DNA of 64,000 nt, taken from the NCBI GenBank assembly GCA_007922305.1, contig ML677387.1, forward strand, positions 1,966,242 to 2,030,241, read 5' to 3'. The DNA is from Dermatemys mawii (lineage: Eukaryota; Chordata; Testudines; Dermatemydidae). Positions 43,625 to 55,800 of this stretch are shown in pieces. The notes below the pieces were generated by a model. The model was not told the DNA's origin and searched no databases. It was given only the letters and a program-made list of their open reading frames with translations. Within the stretch, counting starts at the first letter, position 1. Every line of letters begins with the position of its first letter. The position numbers and the translations under genes are program-made.

Positions 43625-45780
43625 ATGACACCCATCCTCCCAAAGAATCCTCGTTCACAGGGATGCTTTCAGCCACTGCTGAAATGTAGCCGCTTCTCGG
43701 GTGGAAGGTGATAGCTGGATTTAACACTCTGACTCTTGCCAAAAGAGCAGGCCAATGAGATTAAACATCAGTTGTACTTATTTTATCAGCTGGTATTGGA
43801 CTGATGAGGGCTCTGAACTATGCCACCAAAGGTTACGATACTGTCTTGAAACAGGGGCTGTCTCTTAGCTGCACCTTCAATCTTTGACTTTCCACCTGGA
43901 GTTTGTTCAGCACTTCACTGTTCTGCCATAGACATCACAGAGAAGCAGTGCTTAATTGATCATGACGGAGGGCCAGGGCTGAAACAATTAGGTGCTGGGG
44001 CTCAAGCAATTTTTTTATTTTCAAAACTGATGTGGCAAGTCCAGAGGTGCCGGGGCTACAAACTGCCAAGCCCAGAGATGCGCTGGTGAGCCCTGGCACA
44101 GATTAAGCACTGCAGAGAAGGGCCATTGAGAGGTAAGCAAAAAGGGCCTTTGACGTCTTGGTTGAGGGTTCCAGCCTGGGATTTTCTCCTCCTCTGGCTT
44201 CAGAGAAGTTACTGCTAATTGACAGTTATGCCAGAAGAGAATCAAGCTTGCTCTCCTCATTGTGGTGACAGGAAGGAGCAGAGAGAGGCAGCAGCCAGTC
44301 GGGGGAGTGAGAGGGTTGGAAGCATGGATCTCCGTACGTTCAGCACACAGATATGAGCATAGTTGGAATACAGAGCCTCAAAGGATCAGAGAGGAGTCTG
44401 AATTCTCTTCCTTTTTCTGACACACAACCTCCTCCTGGAATTAACACAGCTCCTGAGTTCCTTTTCACCCTGACTTTCCTCTGCACCAGGTCAGTAGAGA
44501 ATGCAATGGTTCTGTTGTGTGCATTTACAGATGGAATATTCAGCCCAAATGGAGAAGCAGATTTTTCTTTTTCTTTTAAATGTACTGTATGCATAACCCA
44601 ACCAGTGAGCAAGAAATGTGCCTAGCCGGTTGGAACGATTCTGTAGTTAGATGCTCCTGCACTGTAGAAGTTACTTAATTCCTGACCACTGGGTTCTCAT
44701 TGTAAAAATGCCCTTAGCGCACTGAAAGTGTAGACAGCTAAGATGGTATCATTTTGCTGTTTAGTATCATCTCAGAAGAAGCAAGGACTCATATACAAAA
44801 TAATGTACAGGAGGATTTTACATTCATTGTGGTGTTGAGACAGCTAGTGCCTTTCTACAGTTCACATTTGGAAGCTCATTTGGGAGCAGAATGGAAAGGT
44901 TTGAGGATATGTGATATAAAATGCATTGCTTTGCTGTGGTTCCACAGAAATAATACTTTTACATTGCCTTTAATAATATATTGTTTATTTTGAAAGCATC
45001 GTCCATCTGAACAGTGTCTCAAAATGCTCCCAGTATGGAAAAGTTCTATACCGTTGAATAAGGATTAAAACCAACAGGGCTCAATAGAAATTAATCTAAA
45101 ATCTTGAATTAACAGAGTCTGCAAAGATTTCTATAGGTTTTTGAGCCACCCTATAGAATTCTATAGCAGGGATAGAATTCTTTATTCAGTTCTATAAGAT
45201 GTTTCCTAAAATCTGTAGGAAGTGTGTGATTTCTGTTCTATTCAATTAGATAAGACTGTGCTGTAGAAGTTTACAGAGCTGACAAAGACAGAAATGATGG
45301 GGTTCAGGAAAGGAGAAATGGGTGATTTTTACTAAAATCTCACTAACCCTCTTCCATAGGAGAATGGGTGATTAGGCATTAGAATAATGTTTTTCAGGTC
45401 AGACTGAAAAACAATTGGAGCTGCACTCACAATGCTTTGTGGGAAAACGTATATTTTAAGAACATAAACCCGGCTGGATGTGGAATGCACTCATTCTGAA
45501 TAACAGCAGGAAGCCATTCATTATCTCCTACTTAAGGAGAATTGAGGGGTCTCTGGAAATGAGTTGTATATGCTCCTGAATGATGCACACCAGAAGTTCT
45601 CATGGCATTAACTTCACCGATATGAGTGCTCTGTCCTTGTGGCCGTGCACTAGCCAGCCAAAACTCCAACAGACAAGGATCAGAAGGGACATGAATGGTG
45701 AGGGTGACTTGGCTGGATTTGTATTCCAAGAGTGAATCTAATTCTATGTCTACCGATTTCTGTCTTTCTTTGCATGATGT
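43625..45780. other. Intergenic region, nothing recognised
   Basis: This is a mixed AT-rich sequence with short open frames that carry no motif. No RNA gene or bounded repeat was identified. Confidence 0.3.
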
Positions 45781-45786
45781 CAAGAA

Positions 45787-46150
45787 TCAGAGAGGTAGCC
45801 GTGTTAGTTTGGAATTGCAGAAGTGACAAATTTGATACCATTAAACAAGGATTGAACAAAGATTATGAATGGCTAGCTAACTACAAAAGCAGCTTCTCTT
45901 CTCTTGGTGTTCACACCTCCAGATCAGCTGCTAGAAGAGGACCTCATCCTCCCTGATTAGAGATAACAAGGTGGTTCAGCCTGATTGGGCTAACCTTATT
46001 ATCTCTAACCTGGCCCTCGCCTCTTATATATTCCTGCCCCTGAATACTTTTACAAAGTGCTTCCAACAAAGTGGGTATTAGCCCAAGAAAGCTTATGCTC
46101 TAATACTTTAGTTAGTCCTTAAGGTGCCTCAGGACTCTTTGTCACTTCTG
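45787..46150 (-). repeat. Sauropsid interspersed repeat with inverted ends
   Basis: In reverse orientation the block reads 'gaggcaccttaaggactaac', 'gcataagctttcttgg' and 'agagataataaggttagccc', the full-length version of the family seen at 2828-2912. A perfect 13-bp inverted repeat (CAGAAGTGACAAA at 45818-45830, TTTGTCACTTCTG at 46138-46150) sits at its two ends, and 'gaggtagccgtgttag' lies just outside on the left. No protein is encoded. Confidence 0.6.
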
Positions 46151-46840
46151 TCTTTCAAATCCTAAATTTGGGGTCTGGCCCTCCCTTATTGGAATTATCC
46201 CCGTTATCAGCAGAGGGCTATTTATGTGAATCCCTCCTCTTCTAAGCCTCCATTTTTTCATGTTGTTTCCCAGGAATCTGTAGAACAAAACCCTTTCCAG
46301 ACTTTCCAGTCAAGCCAGGAAAATTAAATGGGGGAAAATATTCAGAGGAAGTTTGAGACAAAGAAGTCAGATTACAAGGAGGCTAAAGGGACAGAACTGA
46401 GGGGAACTGAATTGACCTCAGTATGAAGGCTAGTTGCAGCTGGAGCACAAACACAAAGTGAAATTTGATGTACTATGAGGGCATTTCAATTCAGTTCTCA
46501 GGGTGTGAGCCGTGAATTACAGAACAGAGAGAAGTATCAGTGGGTAGCATCTGAATAACTGTTCACACAGGGATACTCAAACATAGATGGAAACTCTCTG
46601 CAAAGCTGAGAGACTGAATCAGGTTAACAGATCACATTTTACTTCTCGGGGATTGTTTCTTGCTCCAATCAAAAGAGATGCCCACAGAAGGATTCAGTCA
46701 TAAATGGCACATACACAGGTTGCTAACTGTGTCCATGAACTGCAAATGAATGGAGTCATGGTTATGACCCTGTAATTAAAGTTACTAATAATGACCCCTT
46801 CTGCTCTTGTCTAAGTTTGCTTCTCAGTTGACTTTGACTC

Positions 46841-49800
46841 ATGGAACCAATTGGGAATTGGGACAAGCTCCCAACCAATGACAGCATCAACGAGATCATC
46901 CTCAAGAACAGCTCCAATTCCAGCTCTCAGTTTACGGGAGTCCAACTGATCCAGTCCTTCAAGCCCCTCATCATCCCCTGCTACACCCTGGTGGTGCTGA
47001 TTGGCATCCTCGGCAACTATCTTCTCCTCTACATCATCTGTAGGACCAAGAAGATGCACAATGTCACCAACTTCTTCATCGGGAACTTGGCTTTCTCAGA
47101 TATGCTGATGTGTGCGACGTGTGTTCCTTTCACTCTGGCCTATGCCTTCAACCCACAGGGCTGGATCTTCGGGAAATTCTTGTGTTACTTCGTGTTCCTG
47201 ATGCAGCCTATGACAGTCTATGTGTCTGTCTTCACCCTCACAGCGATTGCTGTAGACAGGTAACTGTAGTTCCTAGCCAACCCTTTGGAAATGATGTTTG
47301 TTTGTTTTTTTGATGTGGGGGAAGGAGTTATTTAGTAATTTGTTTGCCTCAAAATAGCAAAATCTTTTCATGAAATATTACTAAGAAATCTTTTCAATTT
47401 CATTGCAACCCATCTTGCAGCCTGAGAATTTAGCTTTTCATTAATCAAGTATTTGCCAAATGGTGGCTTTTTATTGCATTGGGGCATGCGGCGCTTTGCA
47501 GTTTTGCATGATTCACTGTGAAAAATGATTTTCAGAAAAATGAAATTCCAAGTGTAAAAAATGGTCGGTTTTTGCACAGAAAAAGAATCACTTTGGAGGC
47601 GAGTTAATTAATTACAGTAATTAATTATAAATCTTATTACTTTCCCTTACATCACACTTTGCATCTTCAAATATACAAATGTTAATATGATGACACTTAC
47701 ATCTCCTTAATGAGGATGGTCATGATTTTTTATCCCCATTTTACAGATCTGGGAAACTGAGGCACAGGGTGGTGGAGGGACTGATTGATTTTGTTTTATT
47801 AATGTATTTGAATGGTGTTTATCAGATGTGCCTATTGACACCTCTAGGATCTGTCACTGACTTGTGAAAGACTGTGGGCAAGTCAAAGAGTCAGGATCAG
47901 ACTTTCAATAGAGCTCAGGAACAGATTTGCAGGCACTTAACATCCACAGCTGGAGACAGATTTTTAAAAGACCCCTCAGTTCCCATTGCAACGCTTATGT
48001 CCAGGTACTAAAAGAGCTCAGCACTCCGCATGTTGAGTAGAGCTGTGCCAGGACAGGAATTCTGTTTCAAGAAGGATTTTGAGATGTCTAAATCTCGACT
48101 CTGTTCCAAAGCGGAAGAAAACCTGCAAATTTCAAAATCTTCTAGAAGGAAAATTCTGGGAAAAAAAGAGTTGGAGCAATCAAAATGTTTGGTGTCAATT
48201 TTGACTTGAGTATTTTCTGGTATAATATATAATATAAAATAAAAGAAATTCAAAGTAAAAAGTTGTTTCAAAAATGAAAAATCAAAATGGTTGTTTTTCA
48301 TTGCTGGGATTTGTTCCCCCTCCCCCGCAAAAAATCCCAAATGTTGGTGCATACAGCAAGGTTTTGATGTTGAGACAATTGCCTTTTGCAAGGCAGTTCC
48401 CCTGAAGTGCTTCCCACCAGCTGTAGTTCTCAGCTCTTTTGTAAACCTGGCCACTTACAGGTATCTAAGTAGGAGCTAGGCTCTCCTGGAAATCTGATTC
48501 TAAATAGTTTAATATAATGGGAATACACTATTCAGGGTGAGAAGCTTAGGGCATGGTTACACTTACAAGATTATAGCGCTATTGTTTATAGCGGTCCCCT
48601 TATACAGTAATGTGAATAGCGCTATTGTATGTCCACACTGAGATGCTCCAGCGTTATAGCATGGCCACATTTGCGGCACTTAATGCGGCATTAAGAGCAG
48701 CGCATTAGGGCATGTATCCCACAGTGCACCTCTTCCCGATCTGGCGCAATGCCTTGTGGTACGGGGGGCGTCACTTGCGGGGCATTCTGTATCCTGTTTC
48801 AACTACCCATGATGCTTTTTGGTATATCCCAGCAATCCCTGTGTTTCTGTCCACCTCCGGCGCCATCTTTCAACAGTTGCAGCAAAGTGCGCTCCGTCTT
48901 CCATTGTTGTGTGCTGCAATGAATCCAGAACTGCTGTGGAACATGCTGACGACTGTCGCCAGCACATCTCTGTGTGCAGTGGAGTTAATCCTTGACATGC
49001 AAGATGACAGTGATGAGTCTGAAGACGAGATCGAAGCGGTGAATGCATTTGACACGAAGCTTCTTGTCTCATTAATGGACATGCTCACGGCTGTTGAACG
49101 CCGCTTCTGGGCACGGGAAACGAGCACTGAGTGGTGGGATCGCATCGTCATGCAAGTCTGGGACGACAAACAGTGGCTGCAAAACTTTCGAATGAGAAAA
49201 GCCACTTTCATGGGACTGTGTGCTGAACTCGCCCCCGCCCTGCGGCGCAAGGACACCAGACTGAGAGCTGCCCTCCCGGTGGAGAAGCGGGTGGCTATCG
49301 CGATCTGGAAGCTGGCTACCCCAGACAGCTACCGATTGGTGGCCAACCAGTTTGGGGTTGGAAGGTCGACCGTTGGAGTTGTGCTGATGCAAGTGTGCAG
49401 GGCCATTAATCGCATCCTGCTACGAAAAATCGTGACTCTGGGTGACGTGCATGACGTTGCTGGCTTTGAAGAAATGGGTTTCCCTAACTGTGGAGGGGCA
49501 ATAGATGGGACCCATATACCTATTCTGGAGCCTGCCCACCTAGCAGACGAGTATGTTAACCCAAAGGGGTACTTCTCCATGGTTCTCCAGGCGCTTGTGG
49601 ATCACCGTGGGCGTTTTACTGACATTAACGCTGGCTGGTCTGGAAAGGTGCATGACGCACGCATCTTCCGCAACACCGGCCTGTTCACGAAGCTGCAAGC
49701 CGGGACTTTTTTCCCAGACCAGAGGATCCCCGTGGGGGAAGTGGAAATGCCCATAGTGATTCTTGGCAACCCCACTTACCCTTTAATACCGTGGCTCATG

Positions 49801-52800
49801 AAACCCTACACAGGAAGCCTGGACAGCAGTCAGGAAAGGTTCAACTACAGGCTTAGCCGGTGTCGAATGACTGTGGAGTGTGCTTTTGGGCATCTCAAGG
49901 CCCGCTGGCACTGTCTTTATGGGAGGCTAGACTTGGCCAAGGGTAGTATCTCCGCGATTATTTCCGCATGCTGTGCCCTACATAATCTTTGTGAGCGGAA
50001 GGGCGAAGGCTTCACTCAGGCATGGTCCTCAGAGGTTCAACGCCTGGAGACCACATACGCCCAGCCAGAGAGCAGGGTTCTTAGAGGGGACCAGCGCAAG
50101 GCTGTTAGGATCAGGGAAGCCTTGAGGGAGCATTTTGAGGCTGAAAGCCAGTTCTAAAGTGAGGTGCAGAGGGAGGGAGGGAGCATTCTTTTAATAGGAA
50201 CAGGTATTTCCTTTTCTGTAGCCTGTAATAATTTATGTACACTTAATAAAGAAATCCATTTATTAAGAAGACAATTCATTTATTGAACAGGTACTTCGGT
50301 TGCTGAAAGAAAATATTGTGATGCATGTGAGGGGGAAGCCGGGGGAGATGCAATGGGGGTGGCATGGGGTCAGTCAGAGATCGGAATATGTCCGGGTCTC
50401 TGAGTCTCCAGTGCCCTCACAGTGGCCATGTCTCCCGAACCCCATTTGCGGAGGGCAGTAAGGCGTGTTATTAGGGGTTGACTGCAGTGGATAATGGTCC
50501 GGGGCTTGGGGGTTGTTCGGTGAAGAGAGAGGGGTTGGAGGCAGCTGTGGATGGTGATAACCATATAGCTGACGATAGTGGCCTGGAGGGTACTGAGGCC
50601 CAGAAGGGGAAGGGTTTTGGGGCAAATGATAATTGGGGCGGAGAGTGCGATGCTTCTCCTCCTGAAGGGTGGCAATCCGCTGCATAGTCTCCAATTGAAG
50701 CTGCAGTAATGAGAACTGCTTATCGGTGCTTTTCCGGCGGTGAATCGCGTTCTCCTGCAGCACCTTCTCCCTCAACTTGCTCTGGTCCTCCCTCCACCTC
50801 TGTGCAACTCGATTCTCCGTTACAGCCTGTTGCATTACTTGCTGTACAAGATCCTCTTTGCTCCTTCGTGGCCGCTTCCTCAGTCGCCTCAGCCTCTCAG
50901 CTGTTGATAAGAGCGATGGCACAGGGCTCAAGGACGATCCTTCTAAAATAAAAAGATACATTTAACAGTGGTTCCCTTGTAAACAGCAGACATGCCTATG
51001 ATTCCCCCGCATTCCCCGTTTGCCTGTCCCGCAGAGAGCACAGATACAGCAACGGAGCCCTTGCCATGGTGAGTGCACTCCAGAGGCAAGGGAAATGATT
51101 TTTTCCCTGCCTTAGACAAGCTGTGCCAGGGGAGGGGATGGGGAGTGCCAGTAAGTTGCAGGAGCCCCACTCTGAGCAACAGGCAGGGGGAAGGATTTCT
51201 TCCATGCCCTGAAAAGCTGTGGCGGGGGTGGGGGGTGTGCCTGGAAGTGGCAGGAGCCCTACTCTGAACACTGTTCCAACATTCTCCGTAGGTGCTTGTC
51301 CTGGAAGATATGTCGTTGCTTCGAGTCACTGAGGAACAAAGGGAAGGGATTTTAATGAGATGCGGCTTCCGCCCAGGGCCATATGCAGCGTGCCTATGTG
51401 CAGCAATGCTCCCCCCACCCATTGTAGCACAGTGGTGGGGACTAGTGACCGTGACTGGGACGGGGGCCACGCTGGCTCTCCCGGGAAACCTGCGCAGGCG
51501 CATTGCAAGTGCTCTTATTGAGACCTTTGAAGAGATTACTGATGATGACTACCGCGAGGTGATAGACTACATCAATGCACTATTCCACATGTAGGCAAGC
51601 ATGCAAGCATCCCCTTCCACCCCAAGCTGCCTGCCTTCTCCATAGAAAAGCAGCTTTACCTCCGCAATCCGCTGCTGAGCTGGCCCCTGCAACCGCCGGA
51701 CACTGTGGCTGGCCGCCCTCCTCCTGGCTTTAGAGGAGAGCTCCTGGCTGCATGCCCCCTGCCCTCCTCCTGGCTTGAGAAGAGCTCCAGGTGGAATGCC
51801 CCCTGCATCCCTTTCCACCCCAAGCTGCCTCCCTTCCCAATACAAAAGCAGCTTTACCTCCGCAATCTGCTGCTGAGCTGCCCCCTGCAACCGCCGGACG
51901 CTGTGGCTGGCTGCCCTCCTGGCTTGAGAAGAGCTCCTGGCTGCATGCATCCAGGGACTCCTCCGTGCCCTGGGTCGCTGCCGCCTCGTCCTCCTCCTCT
52001 TCTCCATCCTCCTGCTCTTCGTTCTCCTCCTCACGCCCCCCTTCAGTGGTGGGCTGGGAAGTGTCCGTGGTGGTCGATGGAGTGACCGTAGGATCACCAC
52101 CAAGTATCGCGTGCAGCTCCTTATAACATCTGCAAGTCACCGGGGCTGCCCCGGAACGGCCGTTTGCCTTGCGGGCTTTGCAATATGCATTCCTAAGCTC
52201 CTTTACCTTAACACGGCACTGCAGAGTGTCCTGCTCATGGCCTCTTTCCACCAACGCCCGTGATATCTGCCCATAGGTATCAAAATTCCTGCGGCTAGAC
52301 CGCAGCTGAGACTGAACAGCCTCTTCCCCACAACAGCTGATGAGGTCCAGCACCTCACTATTGCTCCATGCTGGGGATCGCCTATTGCGAGGAGGCATGG
52401 CACGTGGAGTCATGATGATCAATCAGAATGATCACCTGCAACGATTCCCTGAGAGCACGCCACGCTTGGCTGGAGCAAACAGGAAGAGGATTTTCAAATT
52501 TACCTGGAACTTTAAAGGGCGGTTCTGACGCGTGGTCACCTGAGGACATGACAAAAGAGTTTGCAAGTGATGACCAGAGTGGCTCAAACGGGAATTATGG
52601 GACGGGCTGGAGGCCAATTAATGCGCAGTGGATGTCCACATTCTTGCTGTAGCGCAGGCCTGCACAACATGCGGCCCGAGGGCCACATGCGGCCCGCATG
52701 GGCTTACTGTGCGGCCTGTGGGGGGTGAGTAGGGGTGGGGCAAGCCAAGTGGTAGTGTGGGGGGAAGCAGATGGAGGCGGGGTGAGGGCGGGGCTTTTCG

Positions 52801-55800
52801 GCCCGCAGCTGGGTTTTTTGCAGTAATATGGCCCTTGCTGCTTTCCGAGTTGTGCAGGCCTGCTGTAGCACTACAGCAGCTGTGCTACAGCTCTTATTCC
52901 CCATGCGGAGGTGGATTAACAGTAGCGCTATAACTCAGCGGTTATAGCGCTCTATGTGACTTGCCAGTGTGGACGGGGAGGAGGTTATAGCGCTCGTGAG
53001 GGCTTTATAGTGCTATAAAGTGCAAGTGTAACCAAGCCCTTAGTGTTTGTAAAGCATTTGGGTGTCCGTGAAGGAGAGGTGCTAGAGACATTATTACAGA
53101 CACAGCCGGGAGTTCTTGTCTCTCAGTCGCAATGACTATTAATTTCCCTCCCTCTTATTATTTCCCTCCATTTCCTTTGCTGCAGGTGTTTCCTACAGTT
53201 CTGGTGGTCAGTTCTGCTCACACACTGTTAACTTGCAGCCCCACTGAGATCATTTAAAGGATGGATACATTCCTGCAGGGCCCCTCCTCCGCCAGGCTCC
53301 AGGCTCTGGGAATCGAGGCTGGGAAGGGGGTTTGAAAGTTGTGTACAAGTTGGGATTAAAGAGTGCTCAGCACTGCATAGGGTGAGGGCCTTAGGGCCAG
53401 ATTTTCAGCAGAGGTCGCCACCTGTTTAGGCCCTAAAGGAAATGGATGGGTTTCCATTAAGTGCTATGGGCGCTGCTGGGGGATGAGCATTTTTGATAAT
53501 CTGGCCCTTAATATGTATAGGCCAAATTGGCAGGCTCTTCCTCGGTTTGTACTCCCACAGAAGTTAATGGGAGGCTTGCCTCAATAAGGACTGAGTAAGA
53601 ACCTCAGGCTTGGGCCCTAGGTTGGGTCATTTGTTTCTTGCTCTCTAATGGCTTGAGTAGCACAATGGAGCCCAGATGAGGCAAGCACCCGGAATTAGAT
53701 TCCCATTGATCACTTTCTTCTAACCCAACTCAATTTCTTGAGGCTTCTTTTCATTTTCAAGTGCTTTTCTTTTGGTGCCTGTCAGTTACCTTGCTTACAA
53801 CTCAGACTGTCTGGAGTCCCCTTTAGGGCAAGATTAATAAATGTCAGCCATCCCCAGCTCTTCAGATGTTTTCTGCTCCCCAAAGCAAATCAGTTCTCAC
53901 TCCTGACAGTTCCCAGGCAGACTTCCCAGCCTGCAGGCTGGGGACCATATTAAGATTCATGAGAATCTGCCATACCAAACACAGTGCTAGCGGACATTCA
54001 GCATCAAGTCTAGCATGAATGCACATCGACGTCACCAAAGACTGATCATTTTAACGACTCAGCATCATCTGCTGCGGACAACAGCTCCTCTTGCTCCGAG
54101 TTCTAGCACAGAACCCTAGAAACTAAAGTTGCCAATAGCCTAGTAAATCCAGCTTCCACTGCACAGTGCGAGGAGAGGCTTGGGTTTAATTTAAGCTATA
54201 GGGATTTGGCTGCTGTTCTGGCTCTGCTGCAATTCTGTGTGTCATGTGAGGCAAGTCACTTACTCTGCCTGTGCCTCAGTTTCCCCTCTGTAAAAGGAAG
54301 TACCAACCCTTTGCTCCCCGAAAGGGGTGTTGTAAGATGCTGTTCATGAAGGTATGTGAGGTGCTCAGATTCTGTGGTGACAGGAGTCACAGGAAAACCG
54401 ATCAATATTTATACCACTGTAGCTCTTCAGTAACTTTTCTGCTGTTGGGGGAGTGACATTAATGTAAGTGAAAGGGCCCCCAGGCTCAGTGTTACAGACT
54501 GACTGCCAGTGGAGTAATGCCAGATGCCCGCACTGGAAAAGAACAGGTCTGTGCTGCTGCAGTGAAAAGATCAACTGGAGGGGATAACGTAGGGTGTGTC
54601 TACACTGCAAGTAAAGGGCGTGTTCTTAACTTGCCATAGCTAACTCAGGTTAAAACAGCCGTGAAGAGTGACACTACAACTCGAGTTAGCAGCACAAGGT
54701 CAACCCTATCGGCTTTCACCCGAGCAGCTAACGCAAGGTAAAAGCCGAGTTGCCATGTCTTCACTGCTACTTCAGCTCAAATTAGCTAACCCAGATAAGA
54801 ACATGCCTTTTCTCCAGCGTAGATTTACTCTTGAAGTGCCATAGTGAGAGCCAGAGCCTCTGCCGGTGTAATCCATGTCGCTTCAGTGAGATCAGTGGTG
54901 TTAAGTCAGTTTACACCAGCTGAGGATCTGGCCTGAGATTTTTACATTCATTGAATAATCTCTGGCCTGTCTATTCAGCTGTGTGTACGTGCGGGAAGAG
55001 ACTATCCATACATCCTTCTCTTTGGGTCTCGTACGGCACTGAGCAGTAATAACGGATCATATCAGTAAGGAGATTATAAAGCGGGCATCAGGGCCAATGG
55101 AAATTAATTCTCCTTGGAGGGATGCAACACGACTAGTCTCAGGAGAAAGAAAGGCAGCATCTCCTGGCTTCCCAGTGATGTGTTCATTCACGGTTTGCTA
55201 AGCAGCTCTTTGCACAGATCTCCAGTGCACCGCTTGGCAAATATAGACTCATTCGGGAGAGGGGCTCAATCCTGACCCACTCCCCAAACACCCAGCGCTG
55301 TCATTGCACTTCACGGCTGAGCTCTAGTACAGCAGAAAATTCCAGCTGTGCACTATATCTATATATAGGATCTAGGATGGGAAAGAAACAGCCCATTTTC
55401 CCTTGTGCCATGAGTAGGATTTGAACCACAGTCTTTTGTTCTTTTCTGTTGGCTTTGGTTAGCTTCTGACCTGGTTGGAAGAAGAGCTTGTTATTCAGGC
55501 ATTGACATGAAGTCACTGCAGAGCCCACCGTACATACGTCAAAGTCTGCATTAAAAGGTGCCTTTTCACACAGTGCTTTGCTTGGTGTGAAAGTTGGGTG
55601 ACCAGACAGCAAATGCGAAAAACTGGGACAGGGGATAGAGGGTAATAGGAGCCTATCTAAGAAAAAGACCCAAAAATCGGGACTGTCCCAATAAAATTGG
55701 GACATCTGGTCACCCTATGTGAAAGTGGGACATCTATGTGACTTTAATACCAGTGCAGCTTATGGCATGATAGTGACATGATCAAACATTTCTACTGTGC

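Larger units (their letters stand above)
48549..53039 (+). mobile_element. Near-intact PIF/Harbinger DNA transposon
   Basis: The element is 4491 bp. Its imperfect terminal inverted repeats start GGGCATGGTTACACTTACA on the left and, inverted, GGGCTTGGTTACACTTGCA on the right. TTA flanks both ends (48546-48548 and 53040-53042), the usual Harbinger target duplication. It holds a transposase gene on the + strand, a spliced Myb/SANT-like gene on the - strand, and a third small frame on the + strand. A 208-bp hAT-like MITE has inserted near its right end. It lies inside the intron of the PRLHR2-like gene, with the transposase in the same sense as the host gene. Confidence 0.9.
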
